This document shows, one piece after another, positions 53,569 to 61,777 of a stretch of 64,000 bases of DNA. The translations under genes and the position numbers were made by a program. The notes under the pieces are model-generated. The model was not told the origin of the DNA. It saw nothing but the letters and a program-made list of their open reading frames with translations, and searched no databases. The stretch comes from Streptomyces sp. Root1304 (GTDB lineage: Bacteria; Actinomycetota; Actinomycetes; Streptomycetales; Streptomycetaceae). The stretch covers positions 1 to 64,000 of the forward strand of contig NZ_LMEP01000025.1 of NCBI RefSeq assembly GCF_001426405.1, given 5' to 3'. Numbering within the stretch: the stretch's first letter is position 1; each line of letters starts with the position of its first letter.

Positions 53569-54815
53569 GCGCGGGCCTCCGCTGTTGCCTTCGCTGCGAG
53601 CTCTCGGGCCCGAGCGCGCGCCCAGGTCTCCGCTTCGAGGACGTCCGGGACGGTGAGGGAGGTTCCCGCGGCGGGAACGCCATGCTCCGCGACGACCGCT
53701 GTGACCGTATCCATGATTCCGTTGAACGGCAGCCGTCCGGCGAGGAACGCCTCGACGCACTCCTCGTTCGCCGCGTTGAAGACGGCGGGGGCGGTGCCGC
53801 CCAGCCCGCCGACGTGCCGCGCCAGGCCGACCGAGGGGAACGCCTCGGTGTCCAGGGGGAAGAACTCCCAGGTGGAGGCCTTGCTCCAGTCGAAGGCGGG
53901 GGCCGCGTCCGGGACCCGCTCGGGCCAGCCGATGCCGATGGCGATCGGGCCGCTCATGTCCGGCGGGGTGGCCTGGGCGAGCGTGGAGCCGTCCGTGAAC
54001 TCGACCATCGAGTGGACGTACGACTGCGGGTGGACGACGACCTCGATGCGGTCGAACGGGATGTCGTAGAGCAGGTGGGCCTCGATGACCTCCAGGCCCT
54101 TGTTCACCAGGGTCGCGCTGTTCACCGTGATGACCGGGCCCATCGCCCAGGTGGGGTGGGCGAGCGCGTCCTCGCGGGTGACATGGGCCAGCTCGGCCCG
54201 CGTACGGCCGCGGAAGGGACCGCCGGAGGCCGTGACGACCAGCTTGCGGACATCGGCGCGGGTGCCGGCGGCGAGCGCCTGGAACAGGGCCGCGTGCTCG
54301 GAGTCGACCGGGATGATCTGGCCGGGCTTCGCGAGCGCCTTCACCAGCGGGCCGCCGACGATCAGCGACTCCTTGTTGGCGAGGGCGAGGGTGCGGCCGG
54401 CTTCGAGGGCGGCGAGGGTCGGCGCGAGGCCGATGGAGCCGGTGATGCCGTTGAGGACGGTGTGACACGGGGAGGCGGCCAGCTGGGTCGCGGCGTCCGG
54501 CCCCGCGAGCAGCTCGGGCAGGGGCTCGGAGCCGTACAGCGCCTTCAGCGCGTCCCGCAGTTCCGGCAGCACCTCCTCGCGGGCCACGGCGACCGCGGCG
54601 ACCTTCAGCCGGTGCGCCTGCTCGGCGAGCAGCGCGACCCGGCCGCCCGAGGCGGCCAGGGCGGTGACCCGGAAGCGGTCGGGGTTGCGCAGCACCAGGT
54701 CGATGGCCTGGGTGCCGATGGACCCCGTCGAGCCGAGGACGACGATGTCCCGGCGTCCTTCGGAGACGTCGAAGGCGATGTGGGGGTCGGCGAGAGGAGA
54801 GGGGCGGTCGCTCAT
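53565..54815 (-). CDS. dxr: 1-deoxy-D-xylulose 5-phosphate reductoisomerase
   Basis: A 416-residue NADPH enzyme making MEP, the first committed step of the MEP pathway. The NADPH motif GSTGSIG lies at 28-34, and SLIVGGPL and the metal-site PVDSEHAALFQ follow. The ATG at 54815 (MSDRPSP) is preceded by GGGGGG. Upstream GTG/ATG codons are in frame but would add eight unconserved residues. Coupled to the protease gene by ATGA. Confidence 0.95.
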   Translation of the reverse strand: MSDRPSPLADPHIAFDVSEGRRDIVVLGSTGSIGTQAIDLVLRNPDRFRVTALAASGGRVALLAEQAHRLKVAAVAVAREEVLPELRDALKALYGSEPLPELLAGPDAATQLAASPCHTVLNGITGSIGLAPTLAALEAGRTLALANKESLIVGGPLVKALAKPGQIIPVDSEHAALFQALAAGTRADVRKLVVTASGGPFRGRTRAELAHVTREDALAHPTWAMGPVITVNSATLVNKGLEVIEAHLLYDIPFDRIEVVVHPQSYVHSMVEFTDGSTLAQATPPDMSGPIAIGIGWPERVPDAAPAFDWSKASTWEFFPLDTEAFPSVGLARHVGGLGGTAPAVFNAANEECVEAFLAGRLPFNGIMDTVTAVVAEHGVPAAGTSLTVPDVLEAETWARARARELAAKATAEARA

Positions 54816-54849
54816 GCCCCCCATTCTTGCCCCAAACACTGTGCGCTCT

Positions 54850-56088
54850 TCACTGGGTCCGGGCGAACGTGTCGAAGACCCGGTGGAAATCGGGGAAGGT
54901 CTTCCTCACGCAGCCGGGGTCGTCGAAGGTGATCCCGGGGGTGCGCAGCGCCGTGACCGCGAAGGACATGACGATCCGGTGGTCGCCGTGGGTGGCGATC
55001 TCGACGGGTCCGGCGGGGGTGCCGGGGCGGATCTCGATCCAGTCGGGGCCGGTGTCGACGGAGACACCGAGGCGGCGCAGGTTCTCGGCGCAGGCGTCGA
55101 GCCGGTCGCACTCCTTGACCCGGGTGTTGGCGACGTCCTCGATGTGGACGGGACCGTCGGCGAAGGGCGCGAGCGCGGCGAGGGTCGGCATGGTGTCGGA
55201 GATGTCCCGCATGTTGACGGTCAGTCCGCGCAGGGTGCCGGTGGAGCGGACGGTCGTCGCGTTCCCGGTGGTCTCCACGTCGGCGCCCATGCGGCGCAGT
55301 ACGTCGACGAAGGCCAGGTCGCCCTGGAGCGCGCCGGTGCCGAGGCCGGGGACGGTGACCGCGCGGCCCGCGGGGCCGAGCGCCGCGGCGGCGAAGAAGT
55401 AGCTCGCGGTGGAGGCGTCGGGCTCGATGCCGTACGTCCTCGCCCGGTAGCCGGTGGGGGCGACCCGGTAGCTCCGTCCCTCCCGGCGCACGTCCGCGCC
55501 GAAGCTCCGCATCATGGCGAGGGTGATCTCGACGTACGGCTCCGATACGAGGTCGGTGACCGTGATGTCGAGGCCCTCGGCGGTGAGCGGGCCCAGCATG
55601 AGGAGGGCCGTCAGGTACTGGGAGGACTGCCCGGCGTCGAGGGTGAGCGCGCCGCCCTTCACGCCGTGGGCGTGGACGTCGAGGGGGTGGTGCCCCTCCG
55701 CGCCGCCGTGCCGCAGGTCTACGCCGAGCTCGCGCAGGGCGGTGGTGAGCGGGCCGAGCGGCCGTCGCCGCATCTGCGCCGAGGCGTCGAAGCGGTAGGT
55801 GCCGTGGCCGGCGGCGGCGAGGGTCGGCAGGAACCGGGCGGTGGTGGCGCCGTCACGGCAGTACACCTCGGCGTCGGCGGCCCCCGGTCCGGCGGGGCGG
55901 CCCTCGATGTGCCAGGCCTCGGGCGTGCGGCGGACGCCGTAGCCGAGGGCGGTCAGGCCCTCGGCGAAGCCCTCGGTGTCGTCGGAGACGAGGGGCCGCA
56001 GGAGGGTGGTGGTGCCCTCGGCCGCGGCGGCGAGGAAGAGCGCACGGGCGGTGACGGACTTGGAGCCGGGGATGTCGATGACGGTCAC
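54850..56088 (-). CDS. EPSP-synthase-like enzyme (3-phosphoshikimate 1-carboxyvinyltransferase family)
   Basis: A 412-residue enolpyruvyl transferase. The phosphate-binding GSKS (8-11) with R15, SSQYLTALL, SDTMPTLAALAP, the RVKECDRL loop, GDHR and the C-terminal RKTFPDF are all conserved, so catalysis is plausible. The loop equivalent to E. coli NAGTAMRP is DGATTARF (79-86), which puts Ala at the Gly96 position and Phe at Pro101. It lies 34 bases upstream of dxr on the same strand. Streptomyces usually keep a separate housekeeping aroA elsewhere, so this may be a second copy; I infer that and leave the symbol blank. Confidence 0.85.
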   Translation of the reverse strand: MTVIDIPGSKSVTARALFLAAAAEGTTTLLRPLVSDDTEGFAEGLTALGYGVRRTPEAWHIEGRPAGPGAADAEVYCRDGATTARFLPTLAAAGHGTYRFDASAQMRRRPLGPLTTALRELGVDLRHGGAEGHHPLDVHAHGVKGGALTLDAGQSSQYLTALLMLGPLTAEGLDITVTDLVSEPYVEITLAMMRSFGADVRREGRSYRVAPTGYRARTYGIEPDASTASYFFAAAALGPAGRAVTVPGLGTGALQGDLAFVDVLRRMGADVETTGNATTVRSTGTLRGLTVNMRDISDTMPTLAALAPFADGPVHIEDVANTRVKECDRLDACAENLRRLGVSVDTGPDWIEIRPGTPAGPVEIATHGDHRIVMSFAVTALRTPGITFDDPGCVRKTFPDFHRVFDTFARTQ

Positions 56089-56177
56089 GGGGCCATTGTG
56101 TCGCCGTGTCCCGGCGGGCGGACGGGCGTTCCGTCACGTGGACGGCCGGCGGCCCCGCACGTACTCCCGTGGCCGGG

Positions 56178-58100
56178 TCACGGGATCGTCCGGTGGACGT
56201 CCTCCCGTGTCGACGGGCCGGGCGTGGCGTCCGCGATCCAGGGGCCGTCGTCGCCGGGGTCGACGATGCCCTCCTCCAGCCAGGTGTACCGGCCGTCGAG
56301 CACCCCGTCGACGATCCGCCGGTCGAGGTCGTCCGTGTTGGACCAGAGGCGGCCGAACAGCTCCTCGGTCCGCAGCCGGGACTGCCGGCAGAAGGCGTCG
56401 GCGAGCTGCTGCGCCTCGCGGCCGTGGTCACCGGTGGTGCGCAGGAGTTCGGCCCGTACGCAGGCGGCGCTCATCGCGAAGAGTTCGGCGCCGATGTCGA
56501 CGATCCGGCCGAGGAACGCCTGCTTGAGCTCCATCCGTCCCTGCCAGCGCGACATCGCGTAGAAGGTGGAGCGGGCGAGCTTGCGGGAGGTCCGCTCGAC
56601 GTAGCGCAGGTGTCCCGCGAGGGCGCCGAACTCGCCGTACGACCCCGGCAGCCGCCCCGGTCCGGTGACGAGTCCGGGCAGCCAGCGGGCGTAGAAGCCG
56701 CCGGCCCGCACCCCGGCCCTCGCCTTCTCGGAGAGGGACTTCCCCGGGTCGATGAGGTCCCCGGCCGCGGAGAGGTGGGCGTCGACGGCCTCGCGGGCGA
56801 TCAGCAGGTGCATGATCTCGGTCGAGCCCTCGAAGATCCGGTTGATCCGCAGGTCGCGCAGGACCTGTTCGGCGGGGACGGCGCGCTCGCCGCGGGCGGC
56901 GAGCGAGTCGGCGGTCTCGTAGCCCCGGCCACCCCGGATCTGGACGAGTTCGTCGGCGATCAGCCAGGCCATCTCGGAGCCGTACAGCTTGGCGAGGGCG
57001 GCCTCGATGCGGATGTCGTTGCGGTCCTCGTCGGCCATCTGGGAGGCCAGGTCGACGACGGCCTCCAGGGCGAAGGTGGTGGCCGCGATGAAGGAGATCT
57101 TGGTGCCGACGGCCTCGTGCCGGCCGACGGGTCCGCCCCACTGTTCGCGGACGCCGGCCCACTCGCGGGCGATCCGCAGGCACCACTTCCCGGCGCCCGC
57201 GCAGGCGGCGGGGAGCGAGAGCCGGCCGGTGTTGAGGGTGGTGAGGGCGATCTTGAGCCCGGCGCCCTCGGCACCGATGCGGTGGGCGGCGGGCACCCGT
57301 ACCCGGTGGAAGCGGGTGACGCCGTTCTCCAGGCCGCGCAGGCCCATGAAGGCGTTGCGGTGCTCGACGGTGATGCCGGGCGAGCCGGCCTCGACGACGA
57401 AGGCGGTGATGCCGCCGGGGTGCCCCTCGGAGGCGGGGACGCGGGCCATCACGACGAGGAGGTCGGCGATGACGCCGTTGGTGGTCCAGAGCTTCACCCC
57501 GTCGAGGACGTACGCGTCCCCCTCCGGCACGGCGGTGGTGGCGAGCCGCGCCGGGTCGGAGCCCACGTCGGGCTCGGTGAGCAGGAAGGCGGAGAGGTCG
57601 GTACGGGCCAGCCGGGGCAGGAACGTGTCCTTCTGCTCCTGGGTGCCGAAGAGTTTCAGCGGCTGCGGTACGCCGATCGACTGGTGCGCGGAGAGCAGGG
57701 CGCCGACGGCGGGGCTGGCGGAGCCGACGAGGGCGAGGGCCCGGTTGTAGTACAGCTGGGTGAGGCCGAGGCCGCCGTACCTCCGGTCGATCTTCATCCC
57801 GAGGGCGCCGAGCTCCTTGAGGCCGGTGATCGTCTCGTCGGGGATGCGGGCCTCGCGCTCGATGCGGGCGCTGTCGATCCGGGTCTCGCAGAACGCGCGG
57901 AGGGAGGCGAGGAAGGCCTCGCCGCGCCGGACGTCCTCGGCGGCGGGGAGCGGGTGGGGGTGGATCAGGTCGAGCCGGAACCGGCCGAGGAACAGCTCCT
58001 TGGCGAAGCTGGGTCTGCTCCAGTCCCGCTCGCGGGCGTCCTCGGCGGTCTGCCGGGCCTCGTGCGCGGTGACCCTGGGCCGCTCGGCGGGTGCGGACAT
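56178..58100 (-). CDS. Large acyl-CoA dehydrogenase family protein
   Basis: A 640-residue flavoprotein, long for the family because of a C-terminal extension of about 150 residues, as in VLCAD/ACAD9-type enzymes. The FAD and substrate motifs LTEPDVGSDPA, LDGVKLWTTNG and LENGVTRFHRV are present. The catalytic-base region reads RIFEGSTEIMHLL near residue 425. It probably oxidises long acyl-CoAs. The promoter lies in the 140-bp divergent region shared with the small monooxygenase gene. Confidence 0.9.
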   Translation of the reverse strand: MSAPAERPRVTAHEARQTAEDARERDWSRPSFAKELFLGRFRLDLIHPHPLPAAEDVRRGEAFLASLRAFCETRIDSARIEREARIPDETITGLKELGALGMKIDRRYGGLGLTQLYYNRALALVGSASPAVGALLSAHQSIGVPQPLKLFGTQEQKDTFLPRLARTDLSAFLLTEPDVGSDPARLATTAVPEGDAYVLDGVKLWTTNGVIADLLVVMARVPASEGHPGGITAFVVEAGSPGITVEHRNAFMGLRGLENGVTRFHRVRVPAAHRIGAEGAGLKIALTTLNTGRLSLPAACAGAGKWCLRIAREWAGVREQWGGPVGRHEAVGTKISFIAATTFALEAVVDLASQMADEDRNDIRIEAALAKLYGSEMAWLIADELVQIRGGRGYETADSLAARGERAVPAEQVLRDLRINRIFEGSTEIMHLLIAREAVDAHLSAAGDLIDPGKSLSEKARAGVRAGGFYARWLPGLVTGPGRLPGSYGEFGALAGHLRYVERTSRKLARSTFYAMSRWQGRMELKQAFLGRIVDIGAELFAMSAACVRAELLRTTGDHGREAQQLADAFCRQSRLRTEELFGRLWSNTDDLDRRIVDGVLDGRYTWLEEGIVDPGDDGPWIADATPGPSTREDVHRTIP

Positions 58101-58240
58101 GGGCGCCTCCTCGGGCTGTCTGTCCGTCGTACCCGATTTCGGCGGGTTCGGAAAGACGAGGGGATCCGGGAGCCCGGCGGTCCGTCCCTCCGGTGAGACG
58201 CCCGGGCCGCCGGGGCGGGTGCCCGCGTAGGGTCCCCGGC

Positions 58241-58543
58241 ATGACGCAGCCGATCAAGCTCATCATCCACATCGCCACCCTGCCCGGCCGGGGCGCGGAG
58301 CAGGTCTCCGCCTTCGAGGCGCTCGCCCCGCTCGTACGGGCCGAGGCGGGCTGCCTCCGGTACGACCTGCACCGGGTGGCCGACGACCCCGACCGCTTCG
58401 TGCTGATCGAGCGCTGGGCCTCGGCGGCCGCGCTCGCCGCGCACGACGTCACGCCGCACATGACGGCCGCCGACGCGGCGAACAAGGCCTTCCGGGCGGG
58501 GCCCGCCGAGGTCGTCCGGCTCGTCGACGCCCCCGTGGCATGA
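58241..58543 (+). CDS. Antibiotic biosynthesis monooxygenase (ABM) family protein
   Basis: A 100-residue ferredoxin-like-fold protein. The ABM pattern is visible: IIHIATLPGRGAEQVSAFEAL at the start, then GCLRYDLHR, RFVLIERWAS and HMTAADAANK. Such proteins act as small cofactor-free oxygenases or isomerase-like helpers; many are YgiN/quinol-like. It is convergent with the aldehyde dehydrogenase gene. The start at 58241 gives MTQPIKL, but the ribosome-binding site is weak. Confidence 0.85.
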   Translation: MTQPIKLIIHIATLPGRGAEQVSAFEALAPLVRAEAGCLRYDLHRVADDPDRFVLIERWASAAALAAHDVTPHMTAADAANKAFRAGPAEVVRLVDAPVA

Positions 58544-58548
58544 CGAAA

Positions 58549-58587
58549 AGGCGGTCCGAGCCCCCGCACAGTGGGCTCGGACCGCCT
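58549..58587. terminator. Bidirectional terminator between ABM and aldehyde dehydrogenase genes
   Basis: A perfect 15-bp stem (58549-58563 with 58573-58587) and a nine-base loop lie between convergent stops. Confidence 0.85.
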
Positions 58588-58607
58588 GGTCCGGTGGGGC
58601 GTACGCC

Positions 58608-60053
58608 TTAGAGGGCGAGGCCCGTCAGGACGAGCACACGCTCGTAGGTGTAGTCGTCCATCGCGTACTTGACGCCCTCACGGCCGACGCCGGAGCGCTT
58701 GGCGCCGCCGTACGGCATCTGGTCGGCGCGGTACGAGGGGACGTCGCCGACGATCACGCCGCCGACCTCCAGGGCGCGGTGGGCGCGGAACGCCGCCTGC
58801 AGGTCGTGGGTGAAGACACCGGCCTGGAGGCCGAAGTCGGAGTCGTTGACCGCGGCGAAGGCCTCGGCCTCGCCGTCGACCTTCGCGATGGTCAGGACCG
58901 GGCCGAAGACCTCGGCGCGGGCCAGCGTCACGTCCGCCGGGAGGTCGGTGAGGACGGTCGGGGCGTAGGTCGCGCCCTCGCGCTTGCCGCCGGAGAGCAG
59001 CTTGGCGCCGGCCGCGACGGCCTCGTCCACCCAGGACTCGACGCGCTTCGCGGCGGCCTCGTCGACCAGCGGGCCGACGTCGGTGGCGGCGTCGGACGGG
59101 TCACCGGTGACCTGGGTCTCGACGGCGGCGACGATCTTCGGCACCAGGCGGTCGTAGACCGAGGCGTCGGCGATCACGCGCTGCACGGAGATGCAGGACT
59201 GGCCGCCCTGGTAGTTGGAGAAGGTGGCGATGCGGCTCGCCGCCCAGTCCAGGTCGGCCTCGGAGGACCAGTCGGGGAGGACGACGGCGGCGGCGTTGCC
59301 GCCCAGCTCCAGGGTGCAGTGCTTGTGCGGCACCGACTGCTGGATGGCGTAGCCGACCTTGTCGGAGCCGGTGAAGGAGATGACCGGGAGGCGCTCGTCC
59401 TGGACCAGGGCGGGCATCCGGTCGTTCGGCACGGTCAGGATCGACCAGGAGCCGGCCGGCAGGTCGGTCTCGGCCAGGATCTCGCCCAGGATCAGGGAGG
59501 AGATCGGCGTCGACGGAGCCGGCTTGAGGATGATCGGGGCGCCGACGGCGATGGCCGGGGCGACCTTGTGGGCGCTGAGGTTCAGCGGGAAGTTGAACGG
59601 CGCGATGCCGAGCACGACGCCCGTCGGGATGCGGCGGGTGAGGGCGAGGCGGCCCGCGCCGCCGGCCTCGGTGTCCAGGCGCTGGGCCTCGCCGGCGTTC
59701 CAGCGGCGGGCCTCCTCGGCGGCGAAACGGAAGACGGAGACGGCACGGCCGACCTCGCCGCGGGCCCACTTGATGGGCTTGCCGTTCTCGGCGGAGATCA
59801 GCAGGGCGATCTCCTCGGTGCGCTCGGCGAGCCGCTTCGACACGTGGTCGAGGGCGGCGGCGCGGACGTGCGCCGGGGTCGCGGCGAACTCGTCGACGAC
59901 GGCGTGCGCGGCGGCCACGGCCTCCTCGACCTGGGCCTCGGTGGGCACGCTGACCTTGCCGACCAGACGTCCGTCGTACGAGTTCGTGACGTCGAAGGAG
60001 GCGTCGCCGGTGGCCTCGCGGCCGGCGAGCCAGAAGGCGTGGGTGGTCGTCAT
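58608..60053 (-). CDS. NAD(P)-dependent aldehyde dehydrogenase
   Basis: A 481-residue enzyme of the ALDH superfamily. The general-base motif LELGGN (near 251) and nucleophile motif GGQSCISVQRV (Cys near 287) are intact, as is the FNFPLNLSAHKVAPAIAVGAP cofactor region. The substrate is unknown; the nearby PucR-type regulator gene hints at amine/GABA or purine-derived aldehydes, which is inference only. The upstream region has a TAACGT -10-like box on the minus strand. Confidence 0.92.
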   Translation of the reverse strand: MTTTHAFWLAGREATGDASFDVTNSYDGRLVGKVSVPTEAQVEEAVAAAHAVVDEFAATPAHVRAAALDHVSKRLAERTEEIALLISAENGKPIKWARGEVGRAVSVFRFAAEEARRWNAGEAQRLDTEAGGAGRLALTRRIPTGVVLGIAPFNFPLNLSAHKVAPAIAVGAPIILKPAPSTPISSLILGEILAETDLPAGSWSILTVPNDRMPALVQDERLPVISFTGSDKVGYAIQQSVPHKHCTLELGGNAAAVVLPDWSSEADLDWAASRIATFSNYQGGQSCISVQRVIADASVYDRLVPKIVAAVETQVTGDPSDAATDVGPLVDEAAAKRVESWVDEAVAAGAKLLSGGKREGATYAPTVLTDLPADVTLARAEVFGPVLTIAKVDGEAEAFAAVNDSDFGLQAGVFTHDLQAAFRAHRALEVGGVIVGDVPSYRADQMPYGGAKRSGVGREGVKYAMDDYTYERVLVLTGLAL

Positions 60054-60164
60054 GGGGTCCCGGCCCTTTCCGTTTCGGGGAGCGAGCGATTGCTCAGTGA
60101 CACGTTAGGGCCGGGGCGGCGGGGGCGGGCTTGTCCGGTATGGAGTAGTGGGGGTGGCATCTCT

Positions 60165-60186
60165 GTCCGCTTCGGCCGAAGCGGAC
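60165..60186 (-). terminator. Terminator downstream of the EamA gene
   Basis: A 22-bp perfect palindrome, about 28 bases past the EamA stop, precedes the aldehyde dehydrogenase promoter region. Either strand can form the stem. Confidence 0.7.
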
Positions 60187-60213
60187 GGTCGGCAGGCGCT
60201 CGTACGCCGGAGG

Positions 60214-61209
60214 TCAGCCGCGCCGCTCGGTCGAGACGATCAGGCAGACGCCGCCGACGACGATCGCGCCGCCGAGGAGGATCGGCCAGGTCAGGGCCTC
60301 GTTCAGGACGAGGGCGCCGAGCAGGACGGCGACGACCGGGTTCACGTAGGCGTAGGTGGCGGCGAGGGAGACCGGGGCGGTCTGGAGGAGCCAGGCGTAC
60401 GCGGTGAAGGCGACGAGCGAGCCGAAGACGACCAGGTACGCGAGGGCGGTCCAGGAGCGGCCGGAGACGGCGCCGAGGTCGAGGCCGTGGTGTTCGCCGC
60501 GTACGAGGCCGAGGGTGAGGGCGGCGAGGCCGCCGGCCAGCATCTCGTAGACGCTCGCCGTGAAGGGGTTGGCGGGCATGGGCAGCCGGGCGGAGGAGAC
60601 GGAGCCGAGGGACCACAGCAGGGCGGCGACGAGGACGAGCAGGACGCCGCCGATCTTCACGTCGCCGCTCAGGCCCGGGACGGTGAGGACGGCGAGGCCG
60701 GCGAAGCCGAGCAGGACGCCGCCGAAGGCGGCCGGCCCGGGACGGTCACCGGAGGCCGTGCGCAGCAGGACGACCCAGACGGGGACGGCGGCGACGAGGA
60801 GCGCGGCGAGGCCGGAGGGGATGGAGGTCTCGGCGAGGACGACGAGGCCGTTGCCGCCGAGGATGAGGAGCAGGCCGACGAGGGCGGCGGAGGCGAGTTC
60901 CCTGCGGGTGACCTTGAGGGCGGCGGGGCCCTGCCGCCAGGCGACGATCGCGGCGAGGAGCAGTCCGGCGGTGACGAAGCGGGCGCCGCCGGAGAGGAAC
61001 GGCGGGAGGGTCTCGACGACGATCCGGATCCCGAGGTACGTGGACCCCCACACGACGTAGACGATGCCGAGCGCGGCCCAGACGGCGCCGGTGATCCTGC
61101 GGGCGGGGACGCCGGTGGAGGGCTTCTCGGTGACGGGCCGGGGAGTGGTGGGGGCGGTGGGGGCCGTTTCGGGTGCGTCGGGGGCCGGATCGACGGCGGG
61201 GCTTGTCAT
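60214..61209 (-). CDS. EamA/DMT-superfamily transporter
   Basis: A 331-residue membrane protein. A Pro/Thr-rich cytoplasmic N-terminus (1-38) precedes ten hydrophobic segments arranged as two EamA repeats. The family motif VWGSTYLGIRI (about 53-63) is in the first helix and YAYVNPVVAVLLGALVLNEAL (in part) in the second half. Likely an RhaT/YddG-type efflux or metabolite exporter; substrate unknown. ATG with GGAG-rich sequence upstream. Confidence 0.92.
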   Translation of the reverse strand: MTSPAVDPAPDAPETAPTAPTTPRPVTEKPSTGVPARRITGAVWAALGIVYVVWGSTYLGIRIVVETLPPFLSGGARFVTAGLLLAAIVAWRQGPAALKVTRRELASAALVGLLLILGGNGLVVLAETSIPSGLAALLVAAVPVWVVLLRTASGDRPGPAAFGGVLLGFAGLAVLTVPGLSGDVKIGGVLLVLVAALLWSLGSVSSARLPMPANPFTASVYEMLAGGLAALTLGLVRGEHHGLDLGAVSGRSWTALAYLVVFGSLVAFTAYAWLLQTAPVSLAATYAYVNPVVAVLLGALVLNEALTWPILLGGAIVVGGVCLIVSTERRG

Positions 61210-61386
61210 GAGCAGGAGAGTAGGGAGTCCGGGGCCGGATGACCAAGGGATGTGCCCGGGTTCGGGCAGGCGGAGGGGGTTGGGCGACCTCGAAAGGGTT
61301 CTGCCGCGGGGATGACAGGATGACGTTCCCCGTCACGGCGAAGACCGGCCGTCCCGGGGAGCGAGACCGACCGGAGGGGGAGACGC

Positions 61387-61584
61387 ATGATCCTGATCGC
61401 CTTGACCGCCGTCCTGGCACTCGTCGCCGGAGGCTGCGTGTGCGTGGTGTGGGCCGCCCGGGGCGGCCCGCGCTGGGTCCGCGGGGTGGCCGCGGTGACA
61501 CTGACGGCGGGGCAGCTGGTCCGCAGCAGCAACCGTCGGCGGGGTGTGGGAGGCGGAGGGGACGACGGGGGCGGGGACGACTGA
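61387..61584 (+). CDS. Small membrane protein with acidic Gly/Asp tail
   Basis: A 65-residue protein. One hydrophobic segment (about 2-24) is followed by an amphipathic stretch (RWVRGVAAVTLTAGQLVRSS) and a tail of Gly and Asp. The purine-rich GGAGGGGGAGA directly precedes the ATG, the best evidence that this short frame is real. Divergent from the EamA gene. No family recognised. Confidence 0.55.
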   Translation: MILIALTAVLALVAGGCVCVVWAARGGPRWVRGVAAVTLTAGQLVRSSNRRRGVGGGGDDGGGDD

Positions 61585-61777
61585 GGGCGGGAGGGGACGG
61601 GCGGTACGGCGCCGGGAGCCGGGCAGGACCGGAGGGGCCGGTGTCGGCTGAGTGCTGGGTAGCCGGACGGTACTGGAAGGGTCGGCCGGCACCCGAAGGG
61701 CCGGCCCACTCCCCGTATCGCGTCCCGCTGCCCCGCCCTCCGTACGGCCCCCTGCTCCCCTAATCCCCCGCTCCCCT
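61585..61777. other. Intergenic region, 193 bases
   Basis: GC-rich spacer between convergent genes (the small membrane protein and pucR). It contains an imperfect GGCCGGC/GCCGGCC inverted repeat near 61682-61705 that may terminate transcription, and nothing else I can support. Confidence 0.4.
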
